Of a DNA stretch of 64,000 nt, positions 9,636 through 25,508 are shown piece after piece. The stretch is from Dendrocalamus latiflorus (Eukaryota; Streptophyta; Magnoliopsida; Poales; Poaceae). A model generated the notes under the pieces. It searched no databases, was not told the DNA's origin, and saw only the letters and a program-made list of their open reading frames with translations. The first letter of the stretch is position 1. Each line of letters opens with the position of its first letter. The stretch spans positions 36,661,507 through 36,725,506 of the forward strand of contig CM029660.1 of NCBI GenBank assembly GCA_017311315.1, read 5' to 3'. A program made the translations under genes and the position numbers.

Positions 9636-9904
9636 GGGAAGGGATTCGTGGGAGCATGATCCAGATGATCGCGAGTCGCGCGGGGGAGGTGGGGATCGCG
9701 AGTCCGCTTTGGATTTGGGTCGTTGGATATGAGTGGGTAAGGAGAGAGAAAGGTGGGAATTGATCCTTGATCGTTGATTTCACTGGTTGGTTTTCCTGAG
9801 GACACAAATTGGTGTGGATGCAGGAAAACTTATGACTGTTAGGGGCACAATTTGGGGTGGTCGTAGGAAAGAACTGAACTGGTGTATTTTAGGGGTAGAG
9901 ATAG

Positions 9905-10400
9905 GGTCCTCACTTTGTTTTTTCTTTCTTTTACCGAGCGTGCTCATCAACCCTATAAACTCTCATGGGCTGCTTGTCCTTTTATGGCCCAAGTGTTGTA
10001 GCCAACAACCACAGCCCTAAATTTGTTACTGGGTTGTGCAAGCACCAGGTAGAGATAATTTTGTTACGGCCCAAGCACATGGCCTGTGCAAGCATCTAAA
10101 TTATCTATGATTCATGTCTCCGTATGCTCCAGATTGAGCTATCAAATGCACCCCCTATCGGATGTGCTTTAAAGAGAAACTAATCAACATAATTCAAATG
10201 CATTTTACTGATTAAGTTACCATTAGTCCTGCACTAAATCGCTATCAGGTGACTAATTTACCATCAGTAGTGCACACAAGTCAAAAACGTATTTTACTAT
10301 CAGTAGTGCACTAAGTAACTATCTGCACTTCAATAAAATTACCACCTCTACTTTTTTGAAAGAAAAACAATTAATAAGTAATTGTTAATAAGTAAGTGTT
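9905..10400 (+). repeat. 5' flank of the FNR pseudogene, duplicated at 2724-3212
   Basis: Collinear with 2724-3212 to about 10370, then a short TAATAAGTAA-rich joint leads into the first FNR exon. No transit-peptide exon of FNR is recognised in it. Confidence 0.7.
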
Positions 10401-13329
<2,929 letters not shown>

Positions 13330-13539
13330 TTAATTCTTGAATTTTTCTTCTCATCTTTTTTTTTCTGTGTATGAGTGCACACGCCTCTGCGTGTGATCAA
13401 AAGTTGTACGTATGTAATGTAGATGGCTGTATTTGCACTATTTTTGTCATGTTGGTTGATTTCAAGTTATAAATAGAGGTCTTTTAGAGCTGCTAAAAAA
13501 AGAGAGAAACAGTCTAAAAATTCTTTAAAAAAAGCATTG

Positions 13540-15020
13540 GGCCCGTAGTCTGGTGTATCCTAATTGGAGTTAAACTACAGTGGCCACTACATGTTATTAT
13601 TTTAAATCTATTATGTATTATTTTGTTTTAAATTATTATGCATCGCTATTTTATTATAAAACTTTTGTATTGGTAGTTAATGACCTATTTAATTAATTCC
13701 TCCTTGATAATTTGAATGTCATGATTCCATTATTACTATAGGATGAGTATTTATCTAGTAATACAATATTAATTGTCACATTAGTTGTATGTTTAGTATG
13801 CTTAACCGTGCTTGTAGTACATTAGGTTATCATCATATGTGATTAATTAATTAATTTTAACTTAATAAGATATTAAATCATGGTGGTCAGCCACAGTTTT
13901 AAAATTTGAGTATCATGACACGGGTAGTGCTATTGGTGTTGGTTATACAAAATAGTTTTCACTTCGACGAGTGACCGTGTAGTAAAGAGGGTGCAATAGC
14001 ACATTGGGATGTGGATGTCTCGCCTGATTAATGTTTAAGGATTTAACTTTGTGCGTCATTGATCTGAGCCATATCGTACAATCACATGTCTAGTATGAGA
14101 TAGACATAATTGATTAATTTGTGATATTTCAATTTCGGTTCGCCATTAAGATAAACATGGTTGCTGATTTCCATGAGCGCAAGGGGGACTCTCTGACTAG
14201 GCAGTTCAACCTACTCAGCCGTGAAACCTTTGCGAGCGGAACTGGGTTGAGATTGAGAATTTTAAAGGACTTGTGATAATTACTTAGTCGCACGCCCAAG
14301 GAAGCATGTAATGACCTACATGATAAGTGCATTATCTCTTGTGGGTAAGTTGTGCAACCTCTGTAGAGTGAAAAACTATTCAAATAGTCGTGTCCCTGGT
14401 AATGGACAATGCTCAGTGATTTCATATGAAGGGTAGGTTTTTTATAAAAATCTTGGTTGAGTTGAGAGCAGGTTGATTGGAAAGTGAATGGTTAATTCGC
14501 TTGAGGTTTATTTAATCTTTTGATTCATTAATTATTTATGTACGTCCTTTCCAAAATTACATTTTAAATCTATTTATTATATTTACTCTAAAAATATTGC
14601 TTTCTACAAAATAACCGTTCAACCATCCTTTGGTAAGCCTTGTATACTATATTGCATATTTGTTACAAACGACTTATTGAGTGTTCTATGTACTCACGGC
14701 TATATTTATATTTGCTTAGTTGCAGAAAAAAAACCATATCAGCCAGATGTATGTGAAGGAGGGTACTTCGACGACTTCACGGATTAGAACTTCGCTCCCC
14801 AATCAATTGCTTGTGGGCATGTCGAATGGCTGTTATGTTTATTTTCGATTTTTCACTGCAAATTTCTCAAACCCTTCAGGTTATTATCTGTAAGATTGGT
14901 CATAAGGTCGCAACTATAATAATTAATAATATTTTAGTCTTTTCTTAGTAAATCAAGATATGGTCAATATTTCATTTATGTTTACTATGTGCACTAGCGT
15001 GATTGTGGTTTAGTGCAGAA
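13540..15020. mobile_element. Probable LTR remnant (Gypsy-like)
   Basis: A 1.4-kb block without genes containing phrases I associate with grass LTRs, such as GTAAGTTGTGCAACCTCTG near 14345 and a short polyadenylation-like region downstream. No gag-pol, primer-binding site or target duplication could be found, and both ends are uncertain. Treat as a solo or truncated LTR candidate only. Confidence 0.4.
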
Positions 15021-15930
15021 TACACAGAAGAGTCCGGATTTGCAGATTCGAATCTTTACAATATGTCTCACTTTGTCGTCTCTCCAAGCACAAATATGGA
15101 AGAGCTTTTTTTAACAAAAACAAAAATAGAACCATAAAGAAAAGTATTTCTATTGAGAGGTACAAGACGGACCTACAACACCAGCACACCACTAAAAGAA
15201 ATTTGGAAACTCGCGCTCGCAACATATACTATGTACTACGTACACACACCACTACAAGACGGACCTACAACACCAGCAACATATACTACGTACACACACT
15301 CGCGCTCGTATGTATCCCCTAACACGCAAGGAAAATTGGAAAATTTGGAATCCCTAAGGCCTCACTAAAAGAAAAGAATTTGTATGGGAAATGTTGTCTT
15401 TTTGCCTGATTTCCAACTATACGGAGAACCGAGCACATGTAGAGAAGGCATCTAGGGTTAAATAGAAAATAAATGTATGAAATTCATCTACATTAGTGTG
15501 ATTGAAATTTAGTAATATTTATGCACATTTAACTATAATTTACTAATCTATAATGACGATGCCCCCTTGCTAGTTGCAGTTAAAGATTGCATGTAGAATT
15601 GCAGTTCAAAATATTGCATATATGCAGTTTCCCCGTAAATGTCATGCAAAACACTTACAGAATTGCAGTTAAAAATATGCATATATGACATACTTCTCCA
15701 CAAGACTGCAAAAAACATGGTAGTATTTTCGTTTATGATGTTGCTATTAGTTTTGGTTTAGATCATTCTACTGTTGTTTGGATTAGAACCTAGACAGCTT
15801 CATGATAGTGTTCTGAAGCTTTACACCAGAATGGTTTTACAATAACACGGCTGCCCTGATGCACAAAAAAGGTGTGGGGAACTTATTGCTGCAGTTGTTA
15901 ACACCCAACGGAGGACTCTGCCTTCACTCT
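15021..15930. other. Intergenic DNA with a short duplicated motif
   Basis: TACAAGACGGACCTACAACA occurs at about 15161 and 15254, each followed by CACCAGCA, giving a roughly 93-bp spaced direct repeat with ACATATACTA words. A second set of short repeats, TTGCAGTTAAA and ATATGCAGTT, spans 15575-15690. The segment next to 15930 would include the 3' UTR of the WAT1 gene on the minus strand. Confidence 0.45.
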
Positions 15931-17538
15931 TCAGAGCTGTACTTGCTGCTGCTGCTGCTCTTTGTCATCTTCAGCAACTTTTGGAGGGTGGTGCAAGGCC
16001 TCCTGCCTCTTGCCCCACAGAAGAAGATACAGGCCACCTATCACGAGTGCAGATCCTAGCACACTACACAGAACAAGGTTGAGGTGTTATGGCTAAATGA
16101 TTCCAGTGCCTGGATTCTGAATGTATGGGGTAACATATGCTCTGCTGTAATTGTACCTTCCAAGGTAGAGCTGTTCGTGCAGAATGGAGAAGTCAATAAC
16201 TGAAACAATTATCTGCACTACCGGAATGAAGGCAGCGACGAACACAGGTCCCCGCTTCCCGATGCACCATGTCAGCAACACGAACGATATGCCGCACCCA
16301 ACCACACCCTGAAATCACACGCGCGAGCAAGTTTAGTGACAAGTTACAGCACCCAGAAGATATTCAGCTACCACCTGCAGACTGTAACACAAGAAACATG
16401 CCAAGTTCAGGCTTAATTACAGCATAGAGGACAGTGAGGATCTGAAACTTGCTCTTCACTACCCACGCCGAGACGCTCCTCTGGGTGCAGAAGCCAACCA
16501 CTGCAACCTGGAGGAAGCTGAACATGGCCATGAAGGCATTGCATGAGTAGACATGAGGGTACTTCTTGGTGAGCCTACTGTGAACCAGGAACCAGCATGA
16601 GAGGCAGACACAGCTCCCGAGGATCGCGACGGTGCCAAGCGTCCACCTCCTGCTGCTGATGGAGCCTGCAGCTGCACCTCCCCCATGCTGGTGGGAATGG
16701 AGGTGCTGGGGCGTGGCGTGGGTGAGAGGCACACCCTTGTACAGGGTGAGCACCATGGCTCCTCCCAGGGAGATCAGAGTGCCCAGAAGCTTTGCCATGC
16801 CAGCCTTGGTCTTCAGGTCCAGTGATTCCGAGCTGTTGATGGGAAAATTAACAGCGATTGTCTTCTCACTTTTGTGCAATAATTAAGGGGAATATTGTAT
16901 CCAAAATCTGGACCTCACCGTGTTACGATAGCGAGCAAGAAGGTCAAGACAGGAGCAATGTTTGAGAAGGCGGTGACGAAGGACGCCGTGGTGAACCTCA
17001 AACCAACGAAGATCATGTACTGCCTTAGTGCTGCCCTGCAAGCACAAGGGGAAAGAAGCAACAGCGATTTCATATGGGAATTTAATATCAGGGTTTGCTT
17101 GTGCCAAAAAAAAACTACGCAGTTGTATTCAGTACCCGAGTGCAGCACTGACGAAGAGATGAGCAAAGATCTCCAGTGTGAGCTTTGGCCTGGACTTCCT
17201 AAAGTATTCACGAACACGTAATTAATAGATGCTAAACTTTAGATGAAAACACAAACAGATCCTCGCAACACTTAATTATTAAAGCCAGGATGCAACCCAT
17301 TGAGCTATCTCTATCTTTATATCTGTTCTTGCTGGGGGCAAGTCAGTTTCAGTCACCTCTCTTTGAAGTAGGCAATTGGGCCGAGGAACATGGAGGCTGT
17401 GAACTGCTGCAGGGTGACAAGGACAAGCGGGTTCATGCCGTCGTCCATGGCCACCTTGACCAGCCATACCAACACGGCCGCCATGACGTTGAGGGCAAGC
17501 ATCACGGCAGCGGGCAAGCCATCACCGAGCCACCCCAT
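15931..17538 (-). CDS. WAT1-related EamA-type transporter (nodulin MtN21 family)
   Basis: Six exons on the minus strand: 17538-17357, 17198-17136, 17035-16919, 16832-16421, 16308-16157 and 16063-15931. They join in frame to 352 residues, the usual family size. The family has two EamA repeats and about ten membrane helices and moves auxin or amino acids across plasma or vacuolar membranes. Visible marks are MGWLGDGLPAAVMLALN at the start, RPKLTLEIFAHLFVSAALG, ALRQYMIFVGLRFTTASFVT, GVVGCGISFVLLTWCIGKRG, then PVFVAAFIPVVQI and VLGSALVIGGLYLLLWGKRQ, with a Gln-rich cytosolic tail. An ATG eleven codons upstream (17571) is in frame, but a TATAAAT at 17594-17588 would place transcription start below it, so the second ATG is preferred. 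Substrate cannot be told from sequence. No lesion seen. Confidence 0.9.
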
Positions 17539-17587
17539 GCTGCTCTTGCTCTCCGATTGTTCGAACAACAACGTCGGTTTCAGGTGG

Positions 17588-17594
17588 ATTTATA
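17588..17594 (-). promoter_or_regulatory. TATA box of the WAT1-related gene
   Basis: TATAAAT on the minus strand lies 50 bases before the preferred ATG at 17538 and only 17 bases before the alternative ATG at 17571. Plant transcription usually starts about 30 bases after a TATA box, which favours the downstream ATG. Confidence 0.6.
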
Positions 17595-17637
17595 GGGTTT
17601 TCGGGAGAGCGAAGAATGTGCCGAAGGCGATGAACGC

Positions 17638-20600
17638 ATTGGGATGCTAAGCGAGGAACATTGGGATGCTAAGTGAGGAAAGAATCGTTTGATTTCAGTC
17701 AGGCGCGCCTTTTCTGCAGAAAAAGACGTCTCAGATTAGTAGCAACAGCAGACTAGTGCACAAGAACTGTAGTTTGTGTGCCATCTTTTTGGTGTGGTGT
17801 GGGCGATGATGCAGTCGCCATTTGGCACAGCAGGACATGCGACGTCGACCTGTCTTTCTCAAAGGCGATAGAGCCGTGTTTAACTGTGTTAGACATGTAA
17901 TATGCGCTTTGATCCATGTTCTGAAGCATCTGTACTTCCGGCATAGCGCGGTTAAAGTGAAAGAGAATAGAATTTTTCCGTTGCACTTGCGCGGAGGATC
18001 AAATTAACTAACATTTGCACAAAAAAATTTCAACTTTATTCGATCCCTCCGGCGTCACAATGTCTGCCAAACGTGAAATTTTTTTTTCTAAGACGAGAGG
18101 GCAATCGTCCTCTCAACTGTAGATTCAGATCAGAGGTGAGAAAAGAATGGTAGGGAAGAGGAAAAGTCATCACCTATCACTTTGTGTCTCGGATGACATG
18201 AAATGAAAACCTACCCTACCTGAGGGCATTGGGCATTGCACTTTCCCTAGTGCATGAAAGAATCAGTCACTCGAACCGTTTCTTTCTCCCAGTGACACCT
18301 AGCTATAGAAGCATACATGCATGTAAATGCACTGGCTAGCTGTTCTGCATTGCTAGCTGAGCTTCTCATCAGTTGACATGATGAAAAGAGTGAGACAGCA
18401 TGGATCTGATGCTACTCTTAGGTGCAGCTGCAAGAAAAGAAGAGGAATTAGCCCTGAAGTTTCACCGAAACGACGTCTTTGGTCTGTAGCAGTGCATCTG
18501 TGATCATACGACTCAAGCATGTTCTGGGGCTTATTAATTTTATGTTTAAGATTTAAATGGATGCTATCTTTGCAGCAGGTACCATATGATTCAAGCTAAG
18601 TAACTCTGATTTATTTTATGACTCATGAGCCTAATTCTGATGCGCGAAACAACTGAAATGTATTTCTGTGTAATACCAGGCTGAAAGTCTGAACCAAGAA
18701 ACGATCGGGTGATTAATTTCAGAATTTGAGTATCTGAATACTGCTCTTCACCACTCACACTGAATTCTGAAATGTTGTTCTCGAAAGCATTCGAGAGACA
18801 CTGGGAACAACTGAGAGGCGCTTTCTTCTCCAAATCAAAGCAGTTCTGAACAATCCAAGGACATGAATGGTGCATTATATCACATCAGATCGGTGAGAGC
18901 GACCAGATCGAGGATCGAGACTCTCCCCTGGCAGGTAAGTTATCATAACCACGTGATGATCACATGTGTGATCAATAGTAACTAGCACTACTCATGAGTG
19001 GCGGACCCAGGACAAAAAATTAGTGAGGGACTAAGCTAATATGAGGTAAGCATAGGAAAAATTAAAGGTCGAACCATCTTTCGGAATCCAAATCATACAT
19101 AAATAGTAGAGGAATATGATGAAAATGCAAAATATATAGAACATTTTACTCTTCCTTCGTGATATTCTTTAACCACTATATATTATAGTATAGTGATTAT
19201 TTTACTTTCCATGGTTTATTGTTAATTTTGTGTATGAGATATATGAGTATCCTAACATGAATTTTCTACGTACGTTAATACTTAGTAGAAAAAATAAAAT
19301 GGGCAAGCAGAACAAGGTATTTTTCAGTAATTACAAATAACAGAAGTTACTAAATGTGTGGAACGATAACATATGAAAACATATAATTAGTAGAAAACGT
19401 TTTGTCAAAACGTCCAGATTTTGGACATAGTTTACATTGAGAGGAGGAGAGTTAAGTCCCACGAAATCATGATAATATAAAATAAAAAACAATATGAAAA
19501 CATATTGATAAAATATGAAAAATAAAGAATAGCAGATCGACAGAGTAGCCAACTACTGTGACTAGGTCGCGGGAGGCAGCTTGACCCCCGGAATGCTACT
19601 CATCTCGATCGACTAGACTAGTAGCCAGCAGCATTGCTGATCCATCATTTCTATCTCTAAAAGGCAAGCATTCCGTTGCTCTTCTCTCATCTATCGATCA
19701 CCTGATTAGACATGGCAGCGTTGTAGCAACTAACCTTGCAGGTTGGCTACTCCATATATAATTCCATATCCAACATTGTTGTAAGCTTGTAGCGGTGTGT
19801 GTAGAGTTGCAGACCCTAGCTTGACCCCTGAGGAACACAGGAGGCAGGAGGGCTCTAGCATTACCACTCTTTGGGTCACCTTGGCTTGTCCCCTCATTTT
19901 TTTCAGCTAGACAACGGCAACTCTAAGCTTTTCCAATGTTACGCTATAAAGCCAATCACTGTGTAAAGTCTTTAATTTCCCACCCTAATTTTAAAGGCAT
20001 AGATTTGACCCTAATTTTAAAGGCATAGATTTCATAGTTAAGAACCTAAAATCATCTAGCCCTTATTTTGGTAGATTCTAATTTAAATGCTTAGATTTGA
20101 TAGCTGGCTTTGAGATATATTTGTTTGATGGGTTTTTATGCAAATATGCTAAGCCAAAGTAAATACAGAGATATATGTTGAGAAGAAAAAACTCTGCTAT
20201 AGGTACGTTCTACTGTCCAATTCAACAGGTCATTGCACCGCGTCTCGTACGACCGCACGTTCCCGGCTGATCACGAAGCACATGCGCCAAGATGAAAGGA
20301 AGATTTTTTTTTGCTTGCACGATATTGCTCTGCCATGGGAAGTTTCCTCCATTGTATCTCTATTTTATGGAAAGAGTTCTCGTCAAATCCTTTGAGAATA
20401 GAAGGCAAAGACTCAAAAGGAAAATATTAGCAATCAAATCACGCTCCCGCAAAATAGGAAGATGCTGTAGTGATTTGGTGTTGCGTTTGGAGGCGGGCGC
20501 CCATGTATGTTGCTCGCTACCTCTCAACTGTGCCTATAAAAGGCCCTTGAATGAGAAGAAGAGGGACAGACTGACAAACGGGGAGATAAACACAGAGAGA

Positions 20601-21495
20601 CAAGGGGGGCAAAAGATGAGAGGAAGGAGATGAGAGAAACATATAGAGAATACAGGGCAATACATACTGAGAGAAATCAAATATCCCAGACGTATTTTAT
20701 TTGCAAAAATAAGAATACCATCATTTGAAATTCACAAAAAAATTATGTGCTATATATATTATACCACACTACATCGTGCAATTGCACGTGCTAGTCAGCT
20801 ATTTTGAACCATTCTCCTAACCAAATTACGTCAACATTTTCTCACAGGTTATACTTGCTCTATTATGCATGTTGCTTTCAAACACACTAGTCAGCGTGCA
20901 CGTGAATTTCACGTCTCCTAAATGAGCAATAGTTGAAGGTGAATATTTTCCATATCTGGTACATATTAGGCTCTAAAAGAGACAAAAGTAGCTCATTGAA
21001 ATAATAACAAGATGCATGGAAACTAAAGAATAACATTTTAAAAGTGCAAAAATTACACATTTTCTCGTAAACACGTGAAATTCATATCACAACAAATTAA
21101 ATAAACTGTTGATGCATAAAAGAACATGATAAACTATATTCCATCTCACGCACAAAATTGTGCAGTCCAATCGTTATCTAGAAACAATAACCTTGTGATA
21201 TTTGTACATGAAAAATTAAATTAAATTGTATGTGGTGCAACAGATAAAATTATCTTCCATGTGTGTGAGCATATAAATTCCAAAGAGCTTCCATGGTAAC
21301 CTAGATGATACTCATTGATGGTCCTCTCCTGCCGGGACGAACCAGGAAAGTGAGTGTGTCCTGCTTGTCAATATGCAATTAGATGTTCATCTTCAAATTT
21401 GTAGTTTTCTTGAGAATTAACGATCTGATATGGAAGATACCTGTAGAGAGAAGAGAAGAGAAGTCCCTCGCATGCTCCTCAGGCCTCCACTCGTC
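17638..21495. other. Long intergenic region without a supported gene
   Basis: A 22-bp tandem duplication (17638-17681) and a 26-bp tandem duplication (19982-20033, ACCCTAATTTTAAAGGCATA) are present. About 20760-20800 carries GTGCAATTGCACGTGCTAGT, like the edge of a short repeat. Open frames at 18591-18875 and 20292-20633 have no domain, no splice partners and ordinary A/T-rich composition. Nothing else recognisable. Confidence 0.5.
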
Positions 21496-21651
21496 GGCCC
21501 ATGAAGCTCAGCTCAGCCCAGCCCACTAACCACAACAGTCTCCAGCTCCTTCGGAAGCAAACCCTAGCCCGTCGATCCAAAACCCTACCCTCCTCGATAA
21601 AAGGCTAAATAATCCTCTCCGCGCCGCCACCCTTCGCACACACAAACCCTA
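21496..21651 (+). promoter_or_regulatory. RPL9 promoter: site II and telo-box motifs
   Basis: GGCCCA at 21496-21501 and AGCCCA at 21515-21520 and 21520-21525 are site II-type elements. AAACCCTA telo-boxes stand at 21559-21566, 21580-21587 and 21644-21651. This combination is characteristic of plant ribosomal-protein promoters and fits the gene directly downstream. Confidence 0.7.
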
Positions 21652-21689
21652 CCCGCCGCCGAGGAAGGAGAAGAGGGAAGCCGTCGAAG

Positions 21690-23168
21690 ATGAAGACCAT
21701 CCTCGCGTCGGAGACGATGGACATCCCGGAGGGGGTGACGGTGAAGGTTGCCGCGAAGGTGGTGACGGTGGAGGGCCCCCGCGGGAAGCTGACCCGCAAC
21801 TTCAAGCACCTCAACCTCGACTTCCAGCTCCAGGAGGGCGGCCGGAAGCTCAAGGTGGACGCCTGGTTCGGCACCCGCCGCACCATGGCCGCCATCCGCA
21901 CCGCCATCTCCCACGTGCAGAACCTCATCACCGGCGTCACCAAGGGCTACCGCTACAAGATGCGCTTCGTCTACGCCCACTTCCCCATCAACGCCTCCAT
22001 CGCCAACTCCAGCACCGCCATCGAGATCAGGAACTTCTTGGGCGAGAAGAAGGTAAACCTAACCCTAGACCTGTTATGCCCACGGTTCAGATGCGCGGGT
22101 CATGGCAGATTTGTGCAGATCTCCGTGTGAGGGAATGGGGTGTGATGTGATCTCGTGTGTTCCAGGTGAGGAAAGTGGACATGCTGGAGGGAGTGACCAT
22201 CTTGCGGTCAGAGAAGGTGAAGGATGAGCTCATCCTCGACGGCAACGACATCGAGCTCGTCTCTCGCTCAGCCGCCCTCATCAACCAGGTGAATGATGGG
22301 ATCACGTCCATTCATTCTTATGTGTATGGTGCTATCTGATTGATTACACGGATGTGTTGAAATGAAATAGATTGCGTTCATGCCTGCTTATGCTCTTGCT
22401 GAAGCTACAGTTGTAGGGATCACTGTTGTTTTTTTTATTCATGCATGCCTGCTTGTGCTGTTTGCCGAACGCGTTGTATGTCGGATGTGCATGGGTGACC
22501 AAAATGGTTGTTTTCTGAGTTTATCACAACGGTGACACCCATGTAGTCATAGTCCATGGGACACTAGTGCCTAGAAGTAGAAACAATTAAGAGAATTACA
22601 ATGACACGTTCGAGATGTACAAATCCATGTGTTGAACAAGTTTAGCTGTTGTGCAGATCCATTTTCTCATCAAGTGTAGCATCCTAATGCATGATAAGCT
22701 TTTTTTATATTTTGCAGTCACAAGTACATGTTCGGTTTTAGCGTGAAGTTTAGTTGAAATGGACTTACGGAAGGTCATATGTGATGTATTTATTCAGTGT
22801 GGGAGGATGTATGGTTGCTGTGTAGCATAGGAATTAGGGTGCTTGTTTCATGATAGTAAGATGACCAAGCGATAATTGCCTAAAGCAAGATGAATGTCTT
22901 TTTTTAGTGTAATCCTCGCCGTCTGTCTGTTAGTTGTTTTAGTTCTTTTAGTGCTTACGTTTTGTGTTGTTGAAGTATGCGCTTGGAATAACTGAGAATT
23001 TTTTATGTGTTTGGTGGTTTTGTTGATTCCCGTGTGCTCTGATTCATACTACTGAAGTAAGTTGTCTGTGTTATTCCACAGAAATGCCATGTGAAGAACA
23101 AGGATATCAGGAAGTTCTTGGATGGTATCTACGTGAGCGACAAGGGCACCATCACCGATGACCAGTGA
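21690..23168 (+). CDS. RPL9: 60S ribosomal protein L9 (uL6 family)
   Basis: Three exons, 21690-22052, 22166-22288 and 23082-23168, sum to 573 bases and give 190 residues, the normal plant length. The product is the cytosolic large-subunit protein uL6, located near the sarcin-ricin loop and the stalk base. Landmarks: [20 protein letters not shown] at the start, [32 protein letters not shown], the second repeat starting [10 protein letters not shown], and the end [11 protein letters not shown] before a TGA. All junctions are phase 0 with GT/AG sites. The first ATG after the telo-box leader is the start. Intact; expected to be highly expressed. Confidence 0.97.
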
Positions 23169-25136
23169 GCTCTCCATTCCCCGCAGAGCCAGTAGCGAAA
23201 ATGCCTTGGGAGGGTCCAGAAGTGCTATTTATGTCCGCCGTGTTTCTTCATCCTTTGGGTTGCAATTTTCTGAGAGACTGAATTTTGTACTGGTGTTAAT
23301 TAGGATGTGTAATGGAGCATGCTATCTTATCCTACATATCTTTACTGTTTGAAGGTCTGAACTTTGTTTTTCTTTCCCTAAAGATAGTTGACTGCAAGCA
23401 TTCGTGGTTAAAACGAGCATGAATGCCCATCCAAGTGTGTTATTACTAGCTCATTTGATCTGACTTACCTGCCTAGAGTTCACGATCCCGCTGTGGATGC
23501 ACTGTATAGGTAAGCCATGGAAGACCATCTGGATCTGGATGCACTGTATTACTAGCTCATGTCATATTTTTTGTCAGCAGTCGATACAAATTCTACTGCC
23601 GTTCTATTGAGGTCTGAACATCTGGATCCCATGGCAAACTCGATGGCCTGTTTTTTTTGCGTTTGTAGTAGTGCTGGCTGTTAGCATGCACTTTGGTACG
23701 TTTTGCGACAAATGTGCGGATTGTGAATGTGTTCCTGGATGGAGTGTCTAGCACCGTCACTATGGTTGTGTGTGTGTCGAGTTGGGAGTACAAAATCAAA
23801 ATGTACGTGGCTCGTGGTTGGCGTGAGTAAAACTTAATTCAGTTTGGCTAAAACCCCAAGCTCTAGCTGCCTCTGCCATACTATGCCATGCTAAGTTAAA
23901 TATTAACTTAGATTTGTGAAATATTATCTAGATTTTATCTAGATTTTCTTTCTAACTATTATCTAGATTTGTGACCGTTGGATTTATGAATTCTCCCCCC
24001 TCCAAAAAAAATACCGTTGGATCTCAAATTTAGATGAGGGTTAGGAAGAAAAGGTGATGTCTACATAACACTACATAAAAGATGGATGGAGAGTATTTTA
24101 AATGTCATTTGGCTTAGTTCCTCGACCACGTCAACTGCAAATTTCTGCCATCTACATGTATTTCTTCACCAAGCAAATTGTTGCCCCTGATCAACAGGGC
24201 TCTGTATGTATCACTCTGAATTGAGTGATACGAGAACAGGGCTCTGAATTGAGATGTTTCTGCTCAACTGACACATATTCTATCCTTAGACCTCTCATCA
24301 AAGTTGATGGCGTGTCGTGTTCTTTCGGGAGATGAATTTCGGCCTCATTTGGAATATGGGAGCGGTTTCCAGTGAAATTCATGGCAAATAATTAAACATG
24401 ATATAATGGAGAAGATGTATGTGTTTTCTTAAGGTTAAATGGAGAGGAGGTACTTGTTTTCTTAAGGTTAAATGGAGAAGAGTTATCCCCTCAGTAAAAT
24501 GCTGAGTTTTAATCAATCTTTTGAAATAGCTGTGTTATCGATTTCACGATCAATTTGAGTAAACTATCAGAAGGAAGTTAGGTCCACGAAACTTCTTTCC
24601 GTCAGAGTGCAGGAGTTCAACCAGTCAAAGCCAATCAGGCGATCACTAGACTGCAACTACCACGCAAGGACATCTGCAGAACCACTGAGCATGATTAGTA
24701 CAAGATAGAGACAATGCTACGAACCTTATGATTGCCCCAATTAACAAGCATAATCACAAAGGCTTGTTCAGCGACGAACACTCAGATTTGGGGACATCAC
24801 AGGTTGGCAACAGTTCTTTTGCTCTTCAGATACATGTACATGACATCACATGTGGCAAAAGTGACAAGTCTATCATTTGATCTAACAGATGCATGTATGT
24901 CTGTTCAAGAGAAACCAAGGGCCACAACGGAGTCAAAGATATGCAGATAACACACAGACAAACAGCCCAATCAGGCCTGAAACAAATAGATCAACAGAAG
25001 CTTCTCATACCAACAGGCACTACAAGATTATTAAAATCAACAGTATTAAAATACAGTGAATGGAGCCCTCAATTGCGGGCAAAGAAAAAGGAATTTAGCT
25101 GTCATGTCTTGCATTCAGATAAAACTCCTCGCAGCC
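23169..25136. other. Intergenic DNA between RPL9 and the small ORF
   Basis: The first 200 bases or so are the RPL9 3' UTR. Further on are a 33-bp tandem duplication (GTTTTCTTAAGGTTAAATGG at 24423 and 24456) and a short inverted repeat around ATCACTCTGAATTGAGTGAT at 24210. No gene seen. Confidence 0.5.
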
Positions 25137-25144
25137 TATAAATA
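25137..25144 (+). promoter_or_regulatory. TATA box ahead of a 60-codon ORF
   Basis: TATAAATA is a perfect plant TATA consensus, 64 bases before the ATG at 25208. The intervening leader has no other ATG. Confidence 0.55.
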
Positions 25145-25207
25145 GACCACAGGGAATAAACATTAAGCATAAGTGCAAGAAAGCTCTCTGATATCTCCTT
25201 CACCAAC

Positions 25208-25390
25208 ATGGGCGAGAAAGCTAGTGCTGGTCATCTCATCAAAGTTTACAAGGGTGAAAGGCAAAGGAGAGTTCACCCGCTGCCACACCGTGGACAAATA
25301 AAGTCAAGGATAGCGCACATTGTGATCCACTCCGTCACTTCAGCACTTTGCAGGGCTTTGTCGCAGCTTCCGGTTCTTGATCAGAAGTGA
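25208..25390 (+). CDS. Small basic 60-residue protein, unknown
   Basis: A single-exon ORF starting MGEKASAGHLIKVYKGERQR and ending LPVLDQK. It is basic in its first half (KVYKGERQRRVHPLPHRG) and amphipathic in the second (IAHIVIHSVTSALCRALSQL), with no signal peptide. A perfect TATA box lies 64 bases upstream and the ATG is the first after it (context CCAACATGG, G at +4). It ends about 120 bases before the stop of the convergent DeSI-like gene. I do not recognise the family. Chance ORFs of 60 codons are common, so the call rests on the promoter arrangement and on sequence composition. Confidence 0.45.
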   Translation: MGEKASAGHLIKVYKGERQRRVHPLPHRGQIKSRIAHIVIHSVTSALCRALSQLPVLDQK

Positions 25391-25508
25391 ATGTTGCTGA
25401 CTGTGTAATTAGATTTTGTTCTAAATTGCTCGCTGTGGGATGTTTTTTTATCAGCAAATGACAATCTTGGAAAGGTTGTTCCTCTTTCTGCACACAATGG
25501 AGTGACCT

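Noticed and set aside
8897..9763. A 288-codon plus-strand frame
   Set aside because: Antisense to the methyltransferase and CCDC124-like segments; low complexity Gly/Arg.
8797..9807. A 336-codon minus-strand frame
   Set aside because: It is a composite of the methyltransferase exon 1 C-terminal part, its GC-rich leader and upstream sequence. Only the last third matches the real gene.
20292..20633. A 113-codon frame with a hydrophobic start
   Set aside because: No promoter or splice support; Lys/Arg-rich A-rich tail typical of a random frame in purine-rich DNA.
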